From Azorinus chamasolen (Eukaryota > Mollusca > Bivalvia > Cardiida > Solecurtidae): DNA of 64,000 nucleotides. The stretch covers positions 35,035,619 through 35,099,618 of the forward strand of contig OY755251.1 of assembly GCA_963576725.1 (NCBI GenBank), given 5' to 3'. Of the stretch, positions 1 to 11,106 are shown piece after piece; the first letter of the stretch is position 1; every line of letters begins with the position of its first letter. Below the pieces are notes generated by a model. It was not told where the DNA came from. It searched no databases and saw only the letters and a list, made by a program, of their open reading frames with translations. A program made the position numbers and the translations under genes.

Positions 1-107
1 TGATTCTTTAGTGTATGCCACGGCCAAACATCGATATATTGTTTTTTAAAATCTAATACATATTCTTGATATCATTACTTCTTATATGAATATTCATGGT
101 GTCATAT
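1..107 (+). repeat. A-family MITE, 3' half, cut by window edge
   Basis: The sequence matches the distal half of better A copies (14360-14607, 50425-50667): a 'GCCACGGCCAAACAT' segment, then the AT-rich tail with 'ATGAATATTCATGG'. The central hairpin and 5' end lie outside the window. Confidence 0.6.
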
Positions 108-372
108 GATGGTAATAAACCATCTTAAGGTCCTTGTCATGTTTGCTGCTTATAGTAGAAGCTTGAAGATATTAACACGTGCTTCGCAGACCACCGGATT
201 GCTAATATTAGGCAAGCAGATTAGACAAGAGGGAAGACCATTGCTATTCCGAGAACTTTTATTTTGCGTCTTTGATAAATGAAGATAAAATGCACACATG
301 CAAATCTACTAATGTTCTAGGCAAAGTCTTCATTTCGTTGAAAATGCACTCAGTAAAAGCAGATATTCCAAT

Positions 373-610
373 AACCCTTTCGTCATATAAACGCTTTTTC
401 ACGCACTTGCAAACAGAGGAGATGCAGGTCAGACGACTCCTATAAACGCCGTTTGATCAGGGTCTGCTCTGTTTGCTTATGAAATTATAATAGATCTTTC
501 TATAGTTTCTACCAATAACTTCTGTGTACATATAACATGATAGAAATCAGCCAATACACATTCATGATGTCGTTATTTCTTACATGAATATTGAACAGAG
601 AAAGGGTTAA
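373..610 (+). mobile_element. A-family TTAA MITE
   Basis: It starts AACCCTTTC and ends GAAAGGGTTAA. The central hairpin is imperfect here: the left arm reads GACGACTCCTATAAACGCC and the right arm GTTTGATCAGGGTCTGCTCTGTTTGC, so the stem has decayed. The tail keeps 'TTTCTTACATGAATATT'. Confidence 0.75.
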
Positions 611-1437
611 CATGCGGTTAAAAATGTTTGCATCAAGTACGTGTCACTTAGATGTGTCCTTATTATAGTAGATCTATGATAAATGTACACATAATGTTAG
701 AAAAATAGTTATATATGTACAAGTGGTATATATAAACAATGTGGGCAATATACGTATTGTTTACATACGGATTTAAGCGACGTTGATTATCTAATATTAC
801 ACAAGACTGATTGAAGCACAATTTGCGTCTTCGAAATAGTAGAATCTACCGAGTTATCCAATCACACTGCACTCTTATTTTGTTTTAATGTCATGTTAAG
901 TAACTTATCACAGAACCAAGATGTAAACTGTGAAAAAAACTAGTTTTTGATGAACACAGATCATCGGAGTTTGAAAGCATATTGCTTAATTTAATGATTT
1001 AATGTCGAATTGCTTGATATTGATACGCATAATAAATAATTCACTGGCCTAATTACTGTCCAAACACATGTTGTATTCTCAAAAAGAAAAGAAAGGTAAA
1101 AAAAAACAATAATTGGTTTCATAAAGAAAATATCTAGATAAACAAGAGTTTAAAAATCAAGAAATGTATTCCCAATGAGTAAAACGGAAGAAACCAGCTT
1201 GATATTTGTAAAGACTAGAAACAACACCAAAATAAAAGCACAAACTAAAACTACAAGTAAGTTATTTAGCAAAACGACAATCGCGTAAATGTTTAATGTC
1301 AGTATAGAAATATTGTAATATAAAAAAGAAGATTAATTCAAATAACCTATGTGCAAAATGAATTTTACTATCATTTTAAATTCCTGTACGATTTTGACAA
1401 TAGTGATGAAGAGACAACTATCAATAACAAACACATG
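611..1437. other. AT-rich interval, no recognised feature
   Basis: I read both strands and saw no coding pattern, tandem repeat or hairpin that I could name. There are short poly-A runs around 1081-1110. Confidence 0.5.
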
Positions 1438-1782
1438 CAACGACTCCTCGTTATACCGACATTCGTTACAATGACACCCACGTTATACCGGCGATATACA
1501 TTGAAACAAAATTACCGTTATGTCTCCGAAACAACCACTGAATAAATAGGTGCAATGACAATAAGACAGACGATCGCTTAATGCAGAAAACAAGAAGTGA
1601 AAAAGCTCCCATAGCGAGCTTTTTGCACTTCTTGTATTCTGCATTAAGTGTCCGCCTGTTGGTACTAGTTTAAAACTGGCCATATGGTTCCTTTCATATT
1701 TAAACTCGTTATAACGACAACCTCGTTATACCAGCAAAATGTCTGGAAACAAACACATCCGTTGTAATGAGGGTTCACTGTA
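1438..1782. mobile_element. D-family element (pogo/Tigger-like MITE)
   Basis: The left end carries 'CCTCGTTATACCGACATT' motifs repeated twice. The right end reads GTTATAACGACAACCTCG and finishes GAGGGTTCACTGTA, the TA-bounded CAGTGAACC terminus typical of Tigger/pogo elements. The centre (about 1552-1665) is a hairpin, CTTAATGCAGAAAACAAG...CTTGTATTCTGCATTAAG with a GAGCT core. A second copy lies at 35630-36046. No transposase is present. The superfamily is inferred from the termini only. Confidence 0.65.
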
Positions 1783-1989
1783 CAAACTATGAATAAGAAA
1801 ATCAACCCTGAATTACATTTCAGTTTTAATGGATGAAAAATGCGATTTTCCATCAGAAAGAACACACAAAACAACATGTCCAGACGAATATGTGCTGAAT
1901 GTATCAAGGCTCGTATGAAATAAATCCTCCTTTCTTGCTAAACTTTTATCAAAGGATATTTGCAAAAACAGAGTATCAAGGAACTGGAG

Positions 1990-2760
1990 TAAATGCATAA
2001 TATCACCGATATTCAAATACGGGAAGAGGACTGATCAATGTCACTATAGAGGTATAACATTAAATAATGTATTAGCAAAACTGTACTCCCAGTTAAAACT
2101 GAACAGACCCAACCAGTGGATAGAGAAATATTAAAAGCTTACGAAATGCCAGTGTGGTTATCAGAAACACAAACACACGGTTGATTGTATACTCATATTT
2201 CACGGTATTATATCAAAACTCTTGTCATCGAGTAAAAAATTGTGCACGGTCTTCTTGGATAATGAAAAATGTTTTGACAGAATAAACGGATCCTTAATGT
2301 TTCAAAAACTGTTCGAACAAAATATTAGCTGCAAATCAAATATAACGGGAACATCTCCGAGGAATGCATTATTTCAACAAGTGGAATCAAGCACGTGGAT
2401 CAGAATTCATTAGAAATATTAATTCCGATCTTGATGGTATCTGTTCAGTAAACGAATTGTGACGCTTTATGTTGATAAAAATAGAAAGAGGCAGTTATGA
2501 AATTTTCCGACAGAAGAGAGAAAATTAAGCTTTTGTGATCTTAATTGTATTGAAAATAAATATCACTTTTTACCTATATGTCCCTTTTACTGACATCCAA
2601 CATTGTGCACGGTTGTCAAAAAGACAATGTAAAAATCACGTGTACTTAATTTCATCCTTTGTTTTAGTGTGGGCTTTGGGATGCTTTTCTTTTGTACTTT
2701 GTTCTAGATTTTACAAATATCAAGCCGTTTTCTTCACCTTTACTCCTTTAGAATATATTT
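1990..2760 (+). pseudogene. Non-LTR retrotransposon fragment (reverse transcriptase and C-terminus)
   Basis: Translation across broken frames gives 'HYRGITLNN' near 2036, then a reverse-transcriptase motif-A relative 'TVFLDNEKCFDRI' (about 2246-2284), and near 2545 a cysteine/histidine C-terminal signature 'ENKYHFLPICPFY'. The same signatures (RGITLNN; ENEYHFLLICP) occur in the minus-strand element at 15.3-19.5 kb, so both belong to related APE-type LINEs. Several hundred codons between motif A and the C-terminus are missing and the frame shifts repeatedly. It is a dead, internally deleted copy. Its ends are not resolved. Confidence 0.7.
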
Positions 2761-3150
2761 CTTGATTTTGTTTGTTAGCTAGACAGCTTGATCAAACGTG
2801 TTATTGATTTTATTACCCTTATTTTCCTTTATCTTTTTTATCCCTTTCCTTCATATAAGGGGCTTGGAACCTTCAACCAAATTTAAAAAAGAAAGCAGAC
2901 AAGAAGGAAGATAATGCATCTGTAAAAACTGATGAATATTTGTATACATATTCATGCCGTGAAGGGCTAAGCCTTTCTTAATGGATTGACCTTCCAGTTT
3001 GAAAAGTCAGCATTTCAATACGTTAACGTTTTGAGACGAATGTATTGACATTTCAAACAATGAAGACCAAGATCAAAGAACTCCTAGCACTGTTTGTAAT
3101 CAGTAATTCTCTAGCAAATTTAAGCCTTTCGTACTGGATGCATTCTCCTA

Positions 3151-3400
3151 TTAACTCTTCGCTTGCTACTCACGTCAATATACCTACCTGTATATAGTGA
3201 AGACCCAGATGAGACAGCTCCTGCAGGAGCTGTCTCATCCGGGTCTGCACTATTTACAAGTTGATTGTGTAACTAGTGCACTTCACAGCAGTGATTGCAC
3301 AGCGAAATATGCGTACACAGTGAATATATATGTAATTATACAACAGGGCATGGGTAAAGAAGGAGACATGTATTTTAAAATTCAGCAAGAGAAGGGTTAA
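3151..3400 (+). mobile_element. H-family TTAA MITE
   Basis: TTAA lies at both ends, the inner ends are CTCTTCGCTTGCTA and GAGAAGGG, and a perfect hairpin centres on GACAGCTCCTGCAGGAGCTG with arms reaching 'AAGACCCAGATGA' and 'CGGGTCTGCAC'. It is about 250 bp, as are the copies at 25517-25766 (opposite strand) and 34428-34677. A 67-codon reading frame starting at a GTG (3197-3400) is open in all three copies; see findings. Confidence 0.8.
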
Positions 3401-3609
3401 TCATTAATTGGCTATTCCACTTAGAAAGCATCACCATTCAAAGGGAAAACACTATACAGGAGAATTAATCAATTTGGTATAAGATCAAACGAAGAGTAAC
3501 TCGGCAACACTGCAGGAGCCAAGCGGTTTTAAAATCAGATTAAGTCTTTGACAATAAATAAAAAAACACGCCTGGTTCGAAATCCAAAGAAAAAGGCATG
3601 TTATATTCA

Positions 3610-3705
3610 GTAGAACCTGTCTTAAGCGACCCTCAGAAGGATATCTAAATATGGGCCTGTAAGACAGGTGATAGCTAAATGCAAGTCAAACGTAATGCAG
3701 AACCC
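3610..3705 (+). repeat. C-family fragment, left half
   Basis: It begins GTAGAACCTGTCTTAAGCG, the C terminal repeat, and runs through 'ACAGGTGATAGCTAAATGCA' to the start of the hairpin, where similarity stops. Confidence 0.6.
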
Positions 3706-3984
3706 TGAATCCTTGTTCATGGTATGCATGCTACTAAATGCTAACACTGATATTGTACTGTAATAAATGCACAAACGGTAAAAGAAATACTTACTCACAC
3801 GTACGCATTAACCTATGCACACACGTGCGCTCACACGCAAGCACGAACACACACAAAGTATCCAAACAACATACCCGCTCTACTTGTAGATAACGAAACA
3901 AAACGAATAGTTTCCATTACAAACGGTTTTAAATACCTAGACTTAGACTTATTTCGGTTTGGTCAATGTAGACTGGTTTTACTA

Positions 3985-4272
3985 TACAGTTAAACTTCGA
4001 TATCTCGAACTTCAAGGAACAATACAATTACTTCGAGGTAGCAGAGGTTCGAGTCATTCGATTTCTAATCTTGACAATTTATTTCGCAGCTGAATGCAGG
4101 TCTAAAGTAATGGTGAAAGCTCCTACAGCATTACTTTACACCTGCATTTAGCTGTAACATGTGTTTCTAGATATACATAGGGATACATTTCGGAACAAAT
4201 CTGTATTGTAAATTGTGGAAGGCCCGAACTTTATTTCAAGTTATCTCGAAGTTCGAGTTATCCAGATGTTAC
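3985..4272 (+). mobile_element. E-family element (pogo/Tigger-like MITE)
   Basis: The left terminus is ACAGTTAAACTTCGATATC. The right side has 'TTATCTCGAAGTTCGAGTTA' and stops before the expected AACTGTA. The central hairpin is 'GCAGGTCTAAAGTAATG...CATTACTTTACACCTGC' with a GAAAGCTCC core. Better copies are at 23145-23443 and 49809-50093. Confidence 0.75.
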
Positions 4273-4415
4273 TTTGGAACCCATCCATTTTGCATGTAGC
4301 GGGGGCACAGCAAACAACATATGATTTGCTGGAATTAAACTATTGACATTGATAAACCCACACCCTTATCGAAGAGCTCCCTCTGTTCTGGGTCTAAACT
4401 GTTTGCCTATATCTT

Positions 4416-4629
4416 TTAACCTTTAGCATGCTATGGACGGATGAGTGAATACCTATGCAAACAGTTTGGATCCAGATAAGACGCCGAGTAACTCGGCGTC
4501 TCATCAGGATCCAAACTGTTTGGCACACTGATTGCATTTTGGTAGACAAATTGATTAAAGCTTGAATTTTGAAAATGTATTAGGTGAAAAATTCTGTAAA
4601 AATAATTTGCTCAGCAGGCTAAAGGTTAA
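4416..4629 (+). mobile_element. F-family TTAA MITE, complete
   Basis: TTAA (4416-4419, 4626-4629) bounds inner ends CCTTTAGC and GCTAAAGG. Off-centre lies a near-perfect hairpin, CAAACAGTTTGGATCC...GGATCCAAACTGTTTGG, with core CGCCGAGTAACTCGGCG. The ends match those of the copy at 53324-53536, which lies in the opposite orientation. Confidence 0.8.
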
Positions 4630-4769
4630 GGGATACTGGGAACTAACTATATTTATTCATGAAGTTTATTAGCATTTTACCGGATACAAATATGTAAAAA
4701 TGTTTGCACATAACCACCAGAGGCTGTACAAATTCCATACGCTGGTAGAGTAGAATCTTGCATGATAAT

Positions 4770-4870
4770 TTAAAGCAGTTAGTTGCTGAATGCAGGGCAA
4801 ACACAATGCAGAAGCGTACTGTAGACGCTTTTTGAATAATTATTGCCCTGCATTTAGCTACCACCTGTAT
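4770..4870. repeat. C-family hairpin remnant
   Basis: Arms 'GCTGAATGCAGGGCAA' and 'TTGCCCTGCATTTAGC' face each other around a degenerate centre. The terminal repeats are absent. Confidence 0.55.
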
Positions 4871-5035
4871 AAAATTCAGCATTGGACTTCATTTGACTGG
4901 TCGTACAAGGGAGTATTTACTGTTGAATAAAACGAACTCCGTAAGTACAAGTATTTTGTGTCATGTGCACGGAACCATGATATACATGCATGAGCAAATG
5001 ATCCTTACTGACCACAGCACTTTGGAAAACTATTT

Positions 5036-5270
5036 AACCCTTTACTACATATAAATGTATTTCTACACCTTTGTAAACAGAGTAGACCCAGATCGGACGG
5101 CTCACTAGGAGCATTCTGCTCAGGGTCTGCCTCGTTTGCTAATACAGATATAATTCTACAGTTTCTGGCAAGACCAAACATTGCTTTGCCAATGTGCTAC
5201 TATGCCAATTTTATCATATTAATATTTATGATGTCATTACTTCTTACATGAATATTCATTGAGTAAAGGT
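5036..5270 (+). mobile_element. A-family MITE
   Basis: It starts AACCCTTTACTACAT and has the left hairpin arm CAGAGTAGACCCAGATC. The right arm is GCTCAGGGTCTGCCTCGTT. The tail has 'TCATTACTTCTTACATGAAT' and ends near GAGTAAAGGT without an intact TTAA. Confidence 0.75.
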
Positions 5271-5659
5271 ATGAAGAAGCTGAGTTGATGACAAACAGAA
5301 ACAGGGATGTGAACTCATTGAGAGACCATGAGTTTAGCTGTTAATGACATTTTCCTAAAACGTGACAAGCGCTCAAATATCAGTTCGAAATAACGTTTTA
5401 ATTTACACATCCTATATTTACATCTGTAGCAGTGTACGTCTTTGTACATGATCCATAAACGAATATCACAGCATACGTCAGTTTCTACATATTAATTTGT
5501 TTATTACATTTAAACACGTCTGAAACATGCAAACTATTCGACAGTCTAGTACGATCCTCACTAAACGTCTGAAGTATGGGACAATCATACTGCAAGGTAC
5601 GCAGAAATGAAAAACATTTGGTTCTGCAGATATACATTAACTCCTTCGCTGCCAAATTA

Positions 5660-6124
5660 TATTATATTATTTACCTGCATTAAGCTACCACCAGGACCCT
5701 GTTCCATGAGTATCTACGCCATTCTAACGCGCTTTCAGCTCCGATGGGCCTACCACGTTCACCGCATGGATGACCATCGCCTCCCAAACAGGTTAGTCTA
5801 CGGTGGACTGTCCACTGGCAAGCGCTCACTCGGAAGACCCTAAAAATGTACAAAGGGGCTCTCAAGTGCTGTGCAATTCCATTTACCCCCAGGGACGCAA
5901 GTGCAGAAGACCGCTTCACCTGGCGCCCACTTATCAATCGGAAGTGTCCGACTTCGAACAGAGACGTATCAGTGATCAAGAAGAGAGGCGACTGAAAAGG
6001 AAAGAACACACAAATTATACCCCCTCCCTTTCCACTCTGGCACCGTTAAGCAACCACCTGCTTATACATGTAAAGACACCAATGTTTATTCATTAAGTGG
6101 TCGCATTAGAGGGGTTCTACTGTA
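5660..6124. mobile_element. C-family MITE interrupted by a LINE fragment
   Basis: The left part ends 'CCTGCATTAAGCTACCACC'. The right part resumes 'TTAAGCAACCACCTGC' and runs to the C terminus GGGGTTCTACTGTA. The intervening 5693-6045 is the retrotransposon fragment listed separately. The 13-bp 'TTAAGC(T/A)ACCACC' occurs on both sides, as expected for a target-site duplication. Confidence 0.65.
5693..6045 (+). pseudogene. LINE ORF2 C-terminal fragment
   Basis: The frame opened at 5607 yields 'LRWAYHVHRMDDHRLPNRL' followed by 'GGLSTGKRSLGRP'. The next frame yields 'FEQRRISDQEERRLKRKEH'. This order (RWxGHVxRMxxxRLP, GxRSxGRP, then a basic tail) is the usual C-terminal region of many animal LINE polyproteins downstream of the reverse transcriptase. 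A frameshift near 5840 separates the two halves. The fragment is 5'-truncated and flanked by an imperfect 13-bp duplication of the host C element, which fits target-primed insertion. Confidence 0.65.
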
Positions 6125-6469
6125 TTGTCTTTGTTTTTGAGCATCTTATATTGCCGAATATAATTCTAATGCTTGGTTGATTGATTGATTGATTAACTCA
6201 TGCCAATCCTAACTAACGTTACGCGGAAACCATTCATTGAACACTACCCGCTCGTAACAACATTCGCCAATCTAATAACCAAATTTCAGCTTGTTGAAAA
6301 TCTGATTAATTAAGTAAATGGAAAAGCGGTAACACCTCTCTAGTCCGACAATAAAGTGACCTAAAACACGTTAGAACGGTTTGAAGCACTCGCCTGCTTA
6401 AACCTTTCATGTAATAAATAATGACATGGGTATTTATTAGCTCATTTTAATAATGGCCAATGGCATTCT

Positions 6470-6574
6470 ACAGGAAATTTCTGCATTACTTTTGCCCTGA
6501 ATTAAGCAACCACCTGCTTTTAAAAACTCATATGTTCGATTAAAGAATGATCGCTTAAGACAGGCTCTACTGTA
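6470..6574 (+). repeat. C-family fragment, right half
   Basis: 'TTTCTGCATTACTTTTGCCC' then 'AAGCAACCACCTGCTTTT' and the terminal CGCTTAAGACAGGCTCTACTGTA-type end. The left half is absent. It directly borders the ACT satellite. Confidence 0.65.
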
Positions 6575-6588
6575 AATCACTGTGGCCA

Positions 6589-6589
<1 letters not shown>

Positions 6590-6620
<31 letters not shown>

Positions 6621-6728
6621 CACCACTACTACCACTACTACTACTACTACTAACACCACCACTACTACTACCACCACTACTACCACTACTACTACTACTA
6701 CCACTACTACTCCTACTACCACTACTAT

Positions 6729-6770
<42 letters not shown>

Positions 6771-6867
6771 TACTACTACTACTACCACCACTATTACTAC
6801 TACTACTACTACCACTACTACTACTACAACCACTACTACTACTACTACCACTAACACTATTATTACA

Positions 6868-6908
<41 letters not shown>

Positions 6909-7077
6909 TATTACTACTACTACTACTGCTACTACCACTACTACTACTACTACTACTACCACTACTACTACTACTACCACTAACACTATTATTACTACTA
7001 CTACCACTACTACTACTACTACCACTACTACTACTACTACCACTACTACTACTACTACCACTAACACTATTATTACA

Positions 7078-7115
<38 letters not shown>

Positions 7116-7116
7116 A

Positions 7117-7148
<32 letters not shown>

Positions 7149-7203
7149 AACTACTACTACTACTACCACTAACACTATTATTACAACTACTACTACTACT
7201 ACA

Positions 7204-7238
<35 letters not shown>

Positions 7239-7239
7239 A

Positions 7240-7304
<65 letters not shown>

Positions 7305-7305
7305 A

Positions 7306-7349
<44 letters not shown>

Positions 7350-7383
7350 CACTAACACTATTATAACTACTACTACTACTACA

Positions 7384-7427
<44 letters not shown>

Positions 7428-7428
7428 A

Positions 7429-7490
<62 letters not shown>

Positions 7491-7513
7491 AACTACTACT
7501 ACTACTACTACTT

Positions 7514-7562
<49 letters not shown>

Positions 7563-7563
7563 A

Positions 7564-7610
<47 letters not shown>

Positions 7611-7674
7611 AACTACTACTACTACTACCACTAACACTACTACTACTACTACAACTACTACTACTACTACTACA

Positions 7675-7715
<41 letters not shown>

Positions 7716-7770
7716 AACTACTACTACTACTACCACTAACACTATTATTACAACTACTACTACTACTACA

Positions 7771-7829
<59 letters not shown>

Positions 7830-7854
7830 AACTACTACTACTACTACTACTACA

Positions 7855-7928
<74 letters not shown>

Positions 7929-7940
7929 AACTACTACTAG
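6590..7940. repeat. ACT/CTA triplet satellite, ~1.35 kb, with punctuating variant cassette
   Basis: The tract is almost pure (ACT)n. It is interrupted at irregular spacings by a variant cassette 'ACCACTAACACTATTATTAC' (near 6846, 6978, 7057, 7165, 7347 and 7733, with a shorter form near 7628) and by frequent ACA/ACC substitutions. On the plus strand all three frames (Thr, Leu, Tyr) are free of stops over long runs. On the minus strand the GTA frame gives a polyvaline reading frame that is an artefact of the repeat. Interruptions are denser at the left edge (6590-6850), and the purest runs lie at 7080-7600 and 7760-7930. Confidence 0.95.
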
Positions 7941-8289
7941 GTCTTATACTGCTACCACTAATACCACCATCACTGATTATCTTCTATTCTTATTCCTGAT
8001 GTTTTCGAAATAAAGTAAATCAGTGTTCAGCATATTAAACTTTACATTTCAAGTTGAGTTTCTGTGAAAATACAGAAAACTTTTTTTGCCGGGCTTACGG
8101 GAGTTAGCGGGAAAGCGGTAAATCCAATAATGTGATACACTAGACACCTTTGAGACCGCTGAAATTCTGTAACATGCTCTTGAATCAATACTTTAATACC
8201 CTTTCCTCCGCTGCAAATAATAATGTCTGCTTGATTTCGATCCGATACAAGTATGACTACTTCCAATTCCAAAGTTTGGGAGGAACTAT

Positions 8290-8365
8290 TGACTGAATGT
8301 CTAACAGTTTGGATCCTTATGAAATGCCGAGTAACTCGGCGTCTCATCTGGATAGAAGATGTTAT
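8290..8365. repeat. F-type hairpin, solitary
   Basis: 'CAGTTTGGATCCTTATGA', core GCCGAGTAACTCGGC and 'GTCTCATCTGGAT' form the F hairpin without the F element ends. Confidence 0.6.
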
Positions 8366-8441
8366 CAAAGGCGAGACAAGTCACTGTTAGAGATATAAAG
8401 GTTCAGGAGATTCATGAAATATTCCATCCTTTTGTATGTTT

Positions 8442-8682
8442 AAACCTTTACTCCATAAATACGCCTTTCGGCGCCTTTGCAAACAGAGTAGACACAGATC
8501 AGACGGCTCCTATAGGAGCCATCTGATCAGCGTCTGCTCAATTAGCGTATGTATATAATATAGATCTGACTCCCTAGTTTCTGCTTTGGGGGGAAAACTA
8601 TGTGTCAATCTTAAAAAATAATCTAATTAATATTCATGATGTCATCATTTCTTTCATGAATATCCATGGCGTGAAGGGATAA
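8442..8682 (+). mobile_element. A-family MITE
   Basis: It begins AACCTTTACTCCATAAATACGCC, carries the hairpin AGACGGCTCCTATAGGAGCC with CATCTGATCAGCGTCTGCT, and ends CGTGAAGGGATAA. The TTAA ends are degenerate. Confidence 0.75.
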
Positions 8683-8712
8683 TGATTTTGGGATAGTATT
8701 CCAGATCATTTT

Positions 8713-8901
8713 GGAATCCTATAGGAGTCGTCTGATCAGGGTCTGCTCTGTTTGCTTATGAAATTACAACAGTTATCACTATAGTTTCTACCAATACCAA
8801 ATTAGTATGTATACATATGCAATTATACAAAATCAACTAATAAATATTCATTACATGTATGTCATTATTTCTTAAATGAATACTCATCGAGTAAAGGGAT
8901 A
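8713..8901 (+). mobile_element. A-family MITE, 5'-truncated
   Basis: It enters inside the hairpin at 'CCTATAGGAGTCGTCTGATC' and then follows the family to CATCGAGTAAAGGGAT. It lies only about 30 bp after the preceding A copy. Confidence 0.65.
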
Positions 8902-8983
8902 CGTCGCGACTTTTATCGCACTGGGAGATACTGTCTGTTAAAGCCCTGGTGCGTTACAAATGTTACTTACTTACGATTCGTGT

Positions 8984-9112
8984 AACCCATTCCCTCATAT
9001 AAACGGGTTTTTATGCACTTACAAACAGAGTTGATCCAGATCAGACGGCTCCTAAAGGATATGCCACCTTAAAAAATTAATCTAATCAATATACATGGAG
9101 TAAATGGGTTAA
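8984..9112 (+). mobile_element. A-family MITE, internal deletion derivative
   Basis: TAACCCATTCCCTCATATAAAC to 'AGATCAGACGGCTCCTAAAG' is fused directly to the tail 'AATCTAATCAATATACATGG' and ends AAATGGGTTAA. The right hairpin arm and adjacent segment are missing, leaving about 129 bp. Confidence 0.7.
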
Positions 9113-9306
9113 ATGATTTTGGAATAGTACAAAGTCTATGCGATGATGGAAATGCCTCCAAAGCAGCCGTTTCATGTGGGTTAACACTGTTAGCAACTGT
9201 TAGCAACTACTAATTAAAATTTCCTTGCAGGATCTAACTCTTATGCTGCTATCAGTCTCCTGTCTCGCATTGCCAACGGCGTAAAATATGCTGTGTGACA
9301 CTCAGT

Positions 9307-9583
9307 AAACGCTTTCCTTCATATAAACGCCCTTTTTCACGCATCTGATAACAGAGTAGACCCAGATCAGACGGCTCCTATATGAGCTGTCTGATCAGGG
9401 TCTGCTCTGTTTGCTAATGGAATTTGCTAATGGACTTTGCTAATGAAATTTGATAGGTCTGCTTCTTTAGTTTCTAAAACGGCTACAATGTTCAATTTTC
9501 CATATTTCATTATAACTACTTTGGCAATGAATATTCAGTAGGAATTGAAATTTGGATTGAATATAGAATAAGGTTAGAGTTAA
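9307..9583 (+). mobile_element. A2-subfamily MITE
   Basis: The head and hairpin are like A (GACGGCTCCTATATGAGCTGTC). The tail is the A2 type: 'GCTACAATGTTC', 'TATAACTACTTTGG', 'GAATATTCAGTAGG', ending GGTTAGAGTTAA. A 10-13 bp phrase 'TTTGCTAATGGA(A/C)TT' is tandemly repeated near 9412-9445, a local slippage. Confidence 0.7.
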
Positions 9584-9809
9584 TAGTCCACCGATTTGGA
9601 AGCAGACAAATTTTAAAACATCTCCATGTAAAGGTCATCGGTTACCCAATCCATTTGTAATTTATTCGATTACAAAGTCGTTTCCCCTAGGCGAGTTGTA
9701 GGAGTATGACTTAAGTAGTCTATGTTTTATGTGCCTTTAATTCAATGATTCTGCATTTGCATTATATCCTTGCTTAACCGAACCTTTAATTAGTTTGAAC
9801 GAAGAACAT

Positions 9810-9900
9810 TATAGGAAGGCGGTTAGTTAATGCAGGGAGAAGGTCATACAGCAAGCTTTCTGCCTCACTTTCAACCTGCATTAAGCTGTCAGCTATCTCA
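9810..9900. repeat. C-family hairpin remnant
   Basis: 'GGTTAGTTAATGCAGGG' and 'AACCTGCATTAAGCTGTC' flank the centre CAGCAAGCTTTCTGCC. The B fragment at 9899 begins where C similarity is lost. Confidence 0.55.
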
Positions 9901-10000
9901 ACCCATTCGCTCCTAGGCTATTTTTGGATCCAACCTCTTTGAATAAATCTACCGAAAAGGAGTATAGTAGCAAATGCTCTATTTATCACAATGAACGGAT
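9899..10000 (+). repeat. B-family fragment
   Basis: 'AACCCATTCGCTCC', 'TTTTTGGATCCAACCTCTTT', 'AATAAATCTACCGAAAAGG', then a jump to the right arm AGCAAATGCTCTATTTATCA. The left hairpin arm is deleted. Confidence 0.65.
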
Positions 10001-10009
10001 ACTGGAATA

Positions 10010-10145
10010 CTTGGCCAAGACAGAAACTGTAGAATCATATCTATATTATATCATAAGCAAACAGAGCAGACCCTGATCAGACGGCTCCTATAGGTCTACT
10101 CTGTTTGCAAAGTCGTAGAAAGGCGTATTTATGGAGTAAAGGGTG
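10010..10145 (-). mobile_element. A-family MITE fragment, reverse orientation
   Basis: 'ATAAGCAAACAGAGCAGACC' followed by GATCAGACGGCTCCTATAGG and then TCTACTCTGTTTGCAAAG, ending GGCGTATTTATGGAGTAAAG. The distal hairpin arm is shortened. Confidence 0.65.
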
Positions 10146-10279
10146 AAATGTTTAATTTGCAAATTTAAGGCAGAGGATACACGCTTTCTATAACCATTTG
10201 ATGCTTTATCGTACTGAATTGAAATTGAAAATCGGTTTAAGTCAATGGATAATAACACACAATAGTTCCCCTCTAAACC

Positions 10280-10389
10280 GGAGGACTAGTACAGAAGAAT
10301 TTAGGTCTTTTTAAGCAGGTGCCGGTGGAACGTCATGGAGAAAATCCTTCGGGAGCATTCTGCGTGACTTTCATCCTGCCGTGAGATTA
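10280..10389. repeat. C-family fragment
   Basis: 'AAACCGGAGGACTAGTACAG', 'AAGCAGGTGCCGGTGG' and 'ACTTTCATCCTGC' follow C. The right end is broken at GAGATTAACCC, where an A element begins. Confidence 0.55.
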
Positions 10390-10610
10390 ACCCATTCCTC
10401 ATTACAAACGCTTGTTCACGCCCTTATAAAAAGAGTAGACCCAGATGCTGTAGGAACTGCCTGATCAGGGTCTGTTTTGGTTGCTCATGAAATTACAATT
10501 TATATAATACTACATTTGTTTTCCAGTACAAAAATCATGTGAGCATGTGTCGTTATAAAAACTCAGCTAATAACTATTCAATATTTCATCATTTCTCCCT
10601 TGAATATTTT
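10387..10610 (+). mobile_element. A-family MITE, degraded
   Basis: TTAACCCATTCCTCATTAC starts the element inside the preceding C fragment. The hairpin is reduced (AGTAGACCCAGATGCTGTAGG). The tail fades before a TTAA end. Confidence 0.6.
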
Positions 10611-10615
10611 ACTCA

Positions 10616-10816
10616 TTTTCTTCTACTGACGCTTTATTGCGCCTATGTCAAAGTCACTTCTTGAAACCATTGCTCTATTTATCACAATGATTTCAATACT
10701 ACACAATTCTAAAATTTGCCATTTCTCTAGTCAATGCTCCTTTTCGGTAGATTTATTCAAAGAGGTAGAGTCTAAAAATAGTCTAAGAGAGAATGCGTCA
10801 ATAGAGAAAGGGTTAC
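10616..10816 (-). mobile_element. B-family MITE, reverse orientation, hairpin partly deleted
   Basis: 'ACGCTTTATTGCGCCTATG', 'AAACCATTGCTCTATTTATC', 'CCATTTCTCTAGTCAATGC', 'TCGGTAGATTTATTCAAAG' and GAGAAAGGGTTA follow the reverse complement of B. Only half the hairpin remains. The reading frame over this segment is not a gene. Confidence 0.65.
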
Positions 10817-11106
10817 ATGCCGTAGGTTGTTGATTTCGCCACTTTAATGCCATAAAACTTAGGGACCTCTTATTCAATGCGATATATTTTGATTTGATAA
10901 TGGATACCTATATCAGATACCATGCATACGAGCGTACTTGTATGATAATATCACTGAGTCTTTCCTTGGAGAAGTTAATCATGAAGGTTGTGCAGGCAGA
11001 AACATTTTACTTTGAGTCAGATGAGAATCTCGGGAGTCGGGACAATGCCACGGTGACAGCAACAGAGGACAGGACATTGCCAGAGGCATTCCACTCAAAC
11101 AGGGTT

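Noticed and set aside
6567..7742. 391-codon polyvaline reading frame on the minus strand
   Set aside because: It is the GTA frame of the ACT triplet satellite, with no other composition, promoter or domain.
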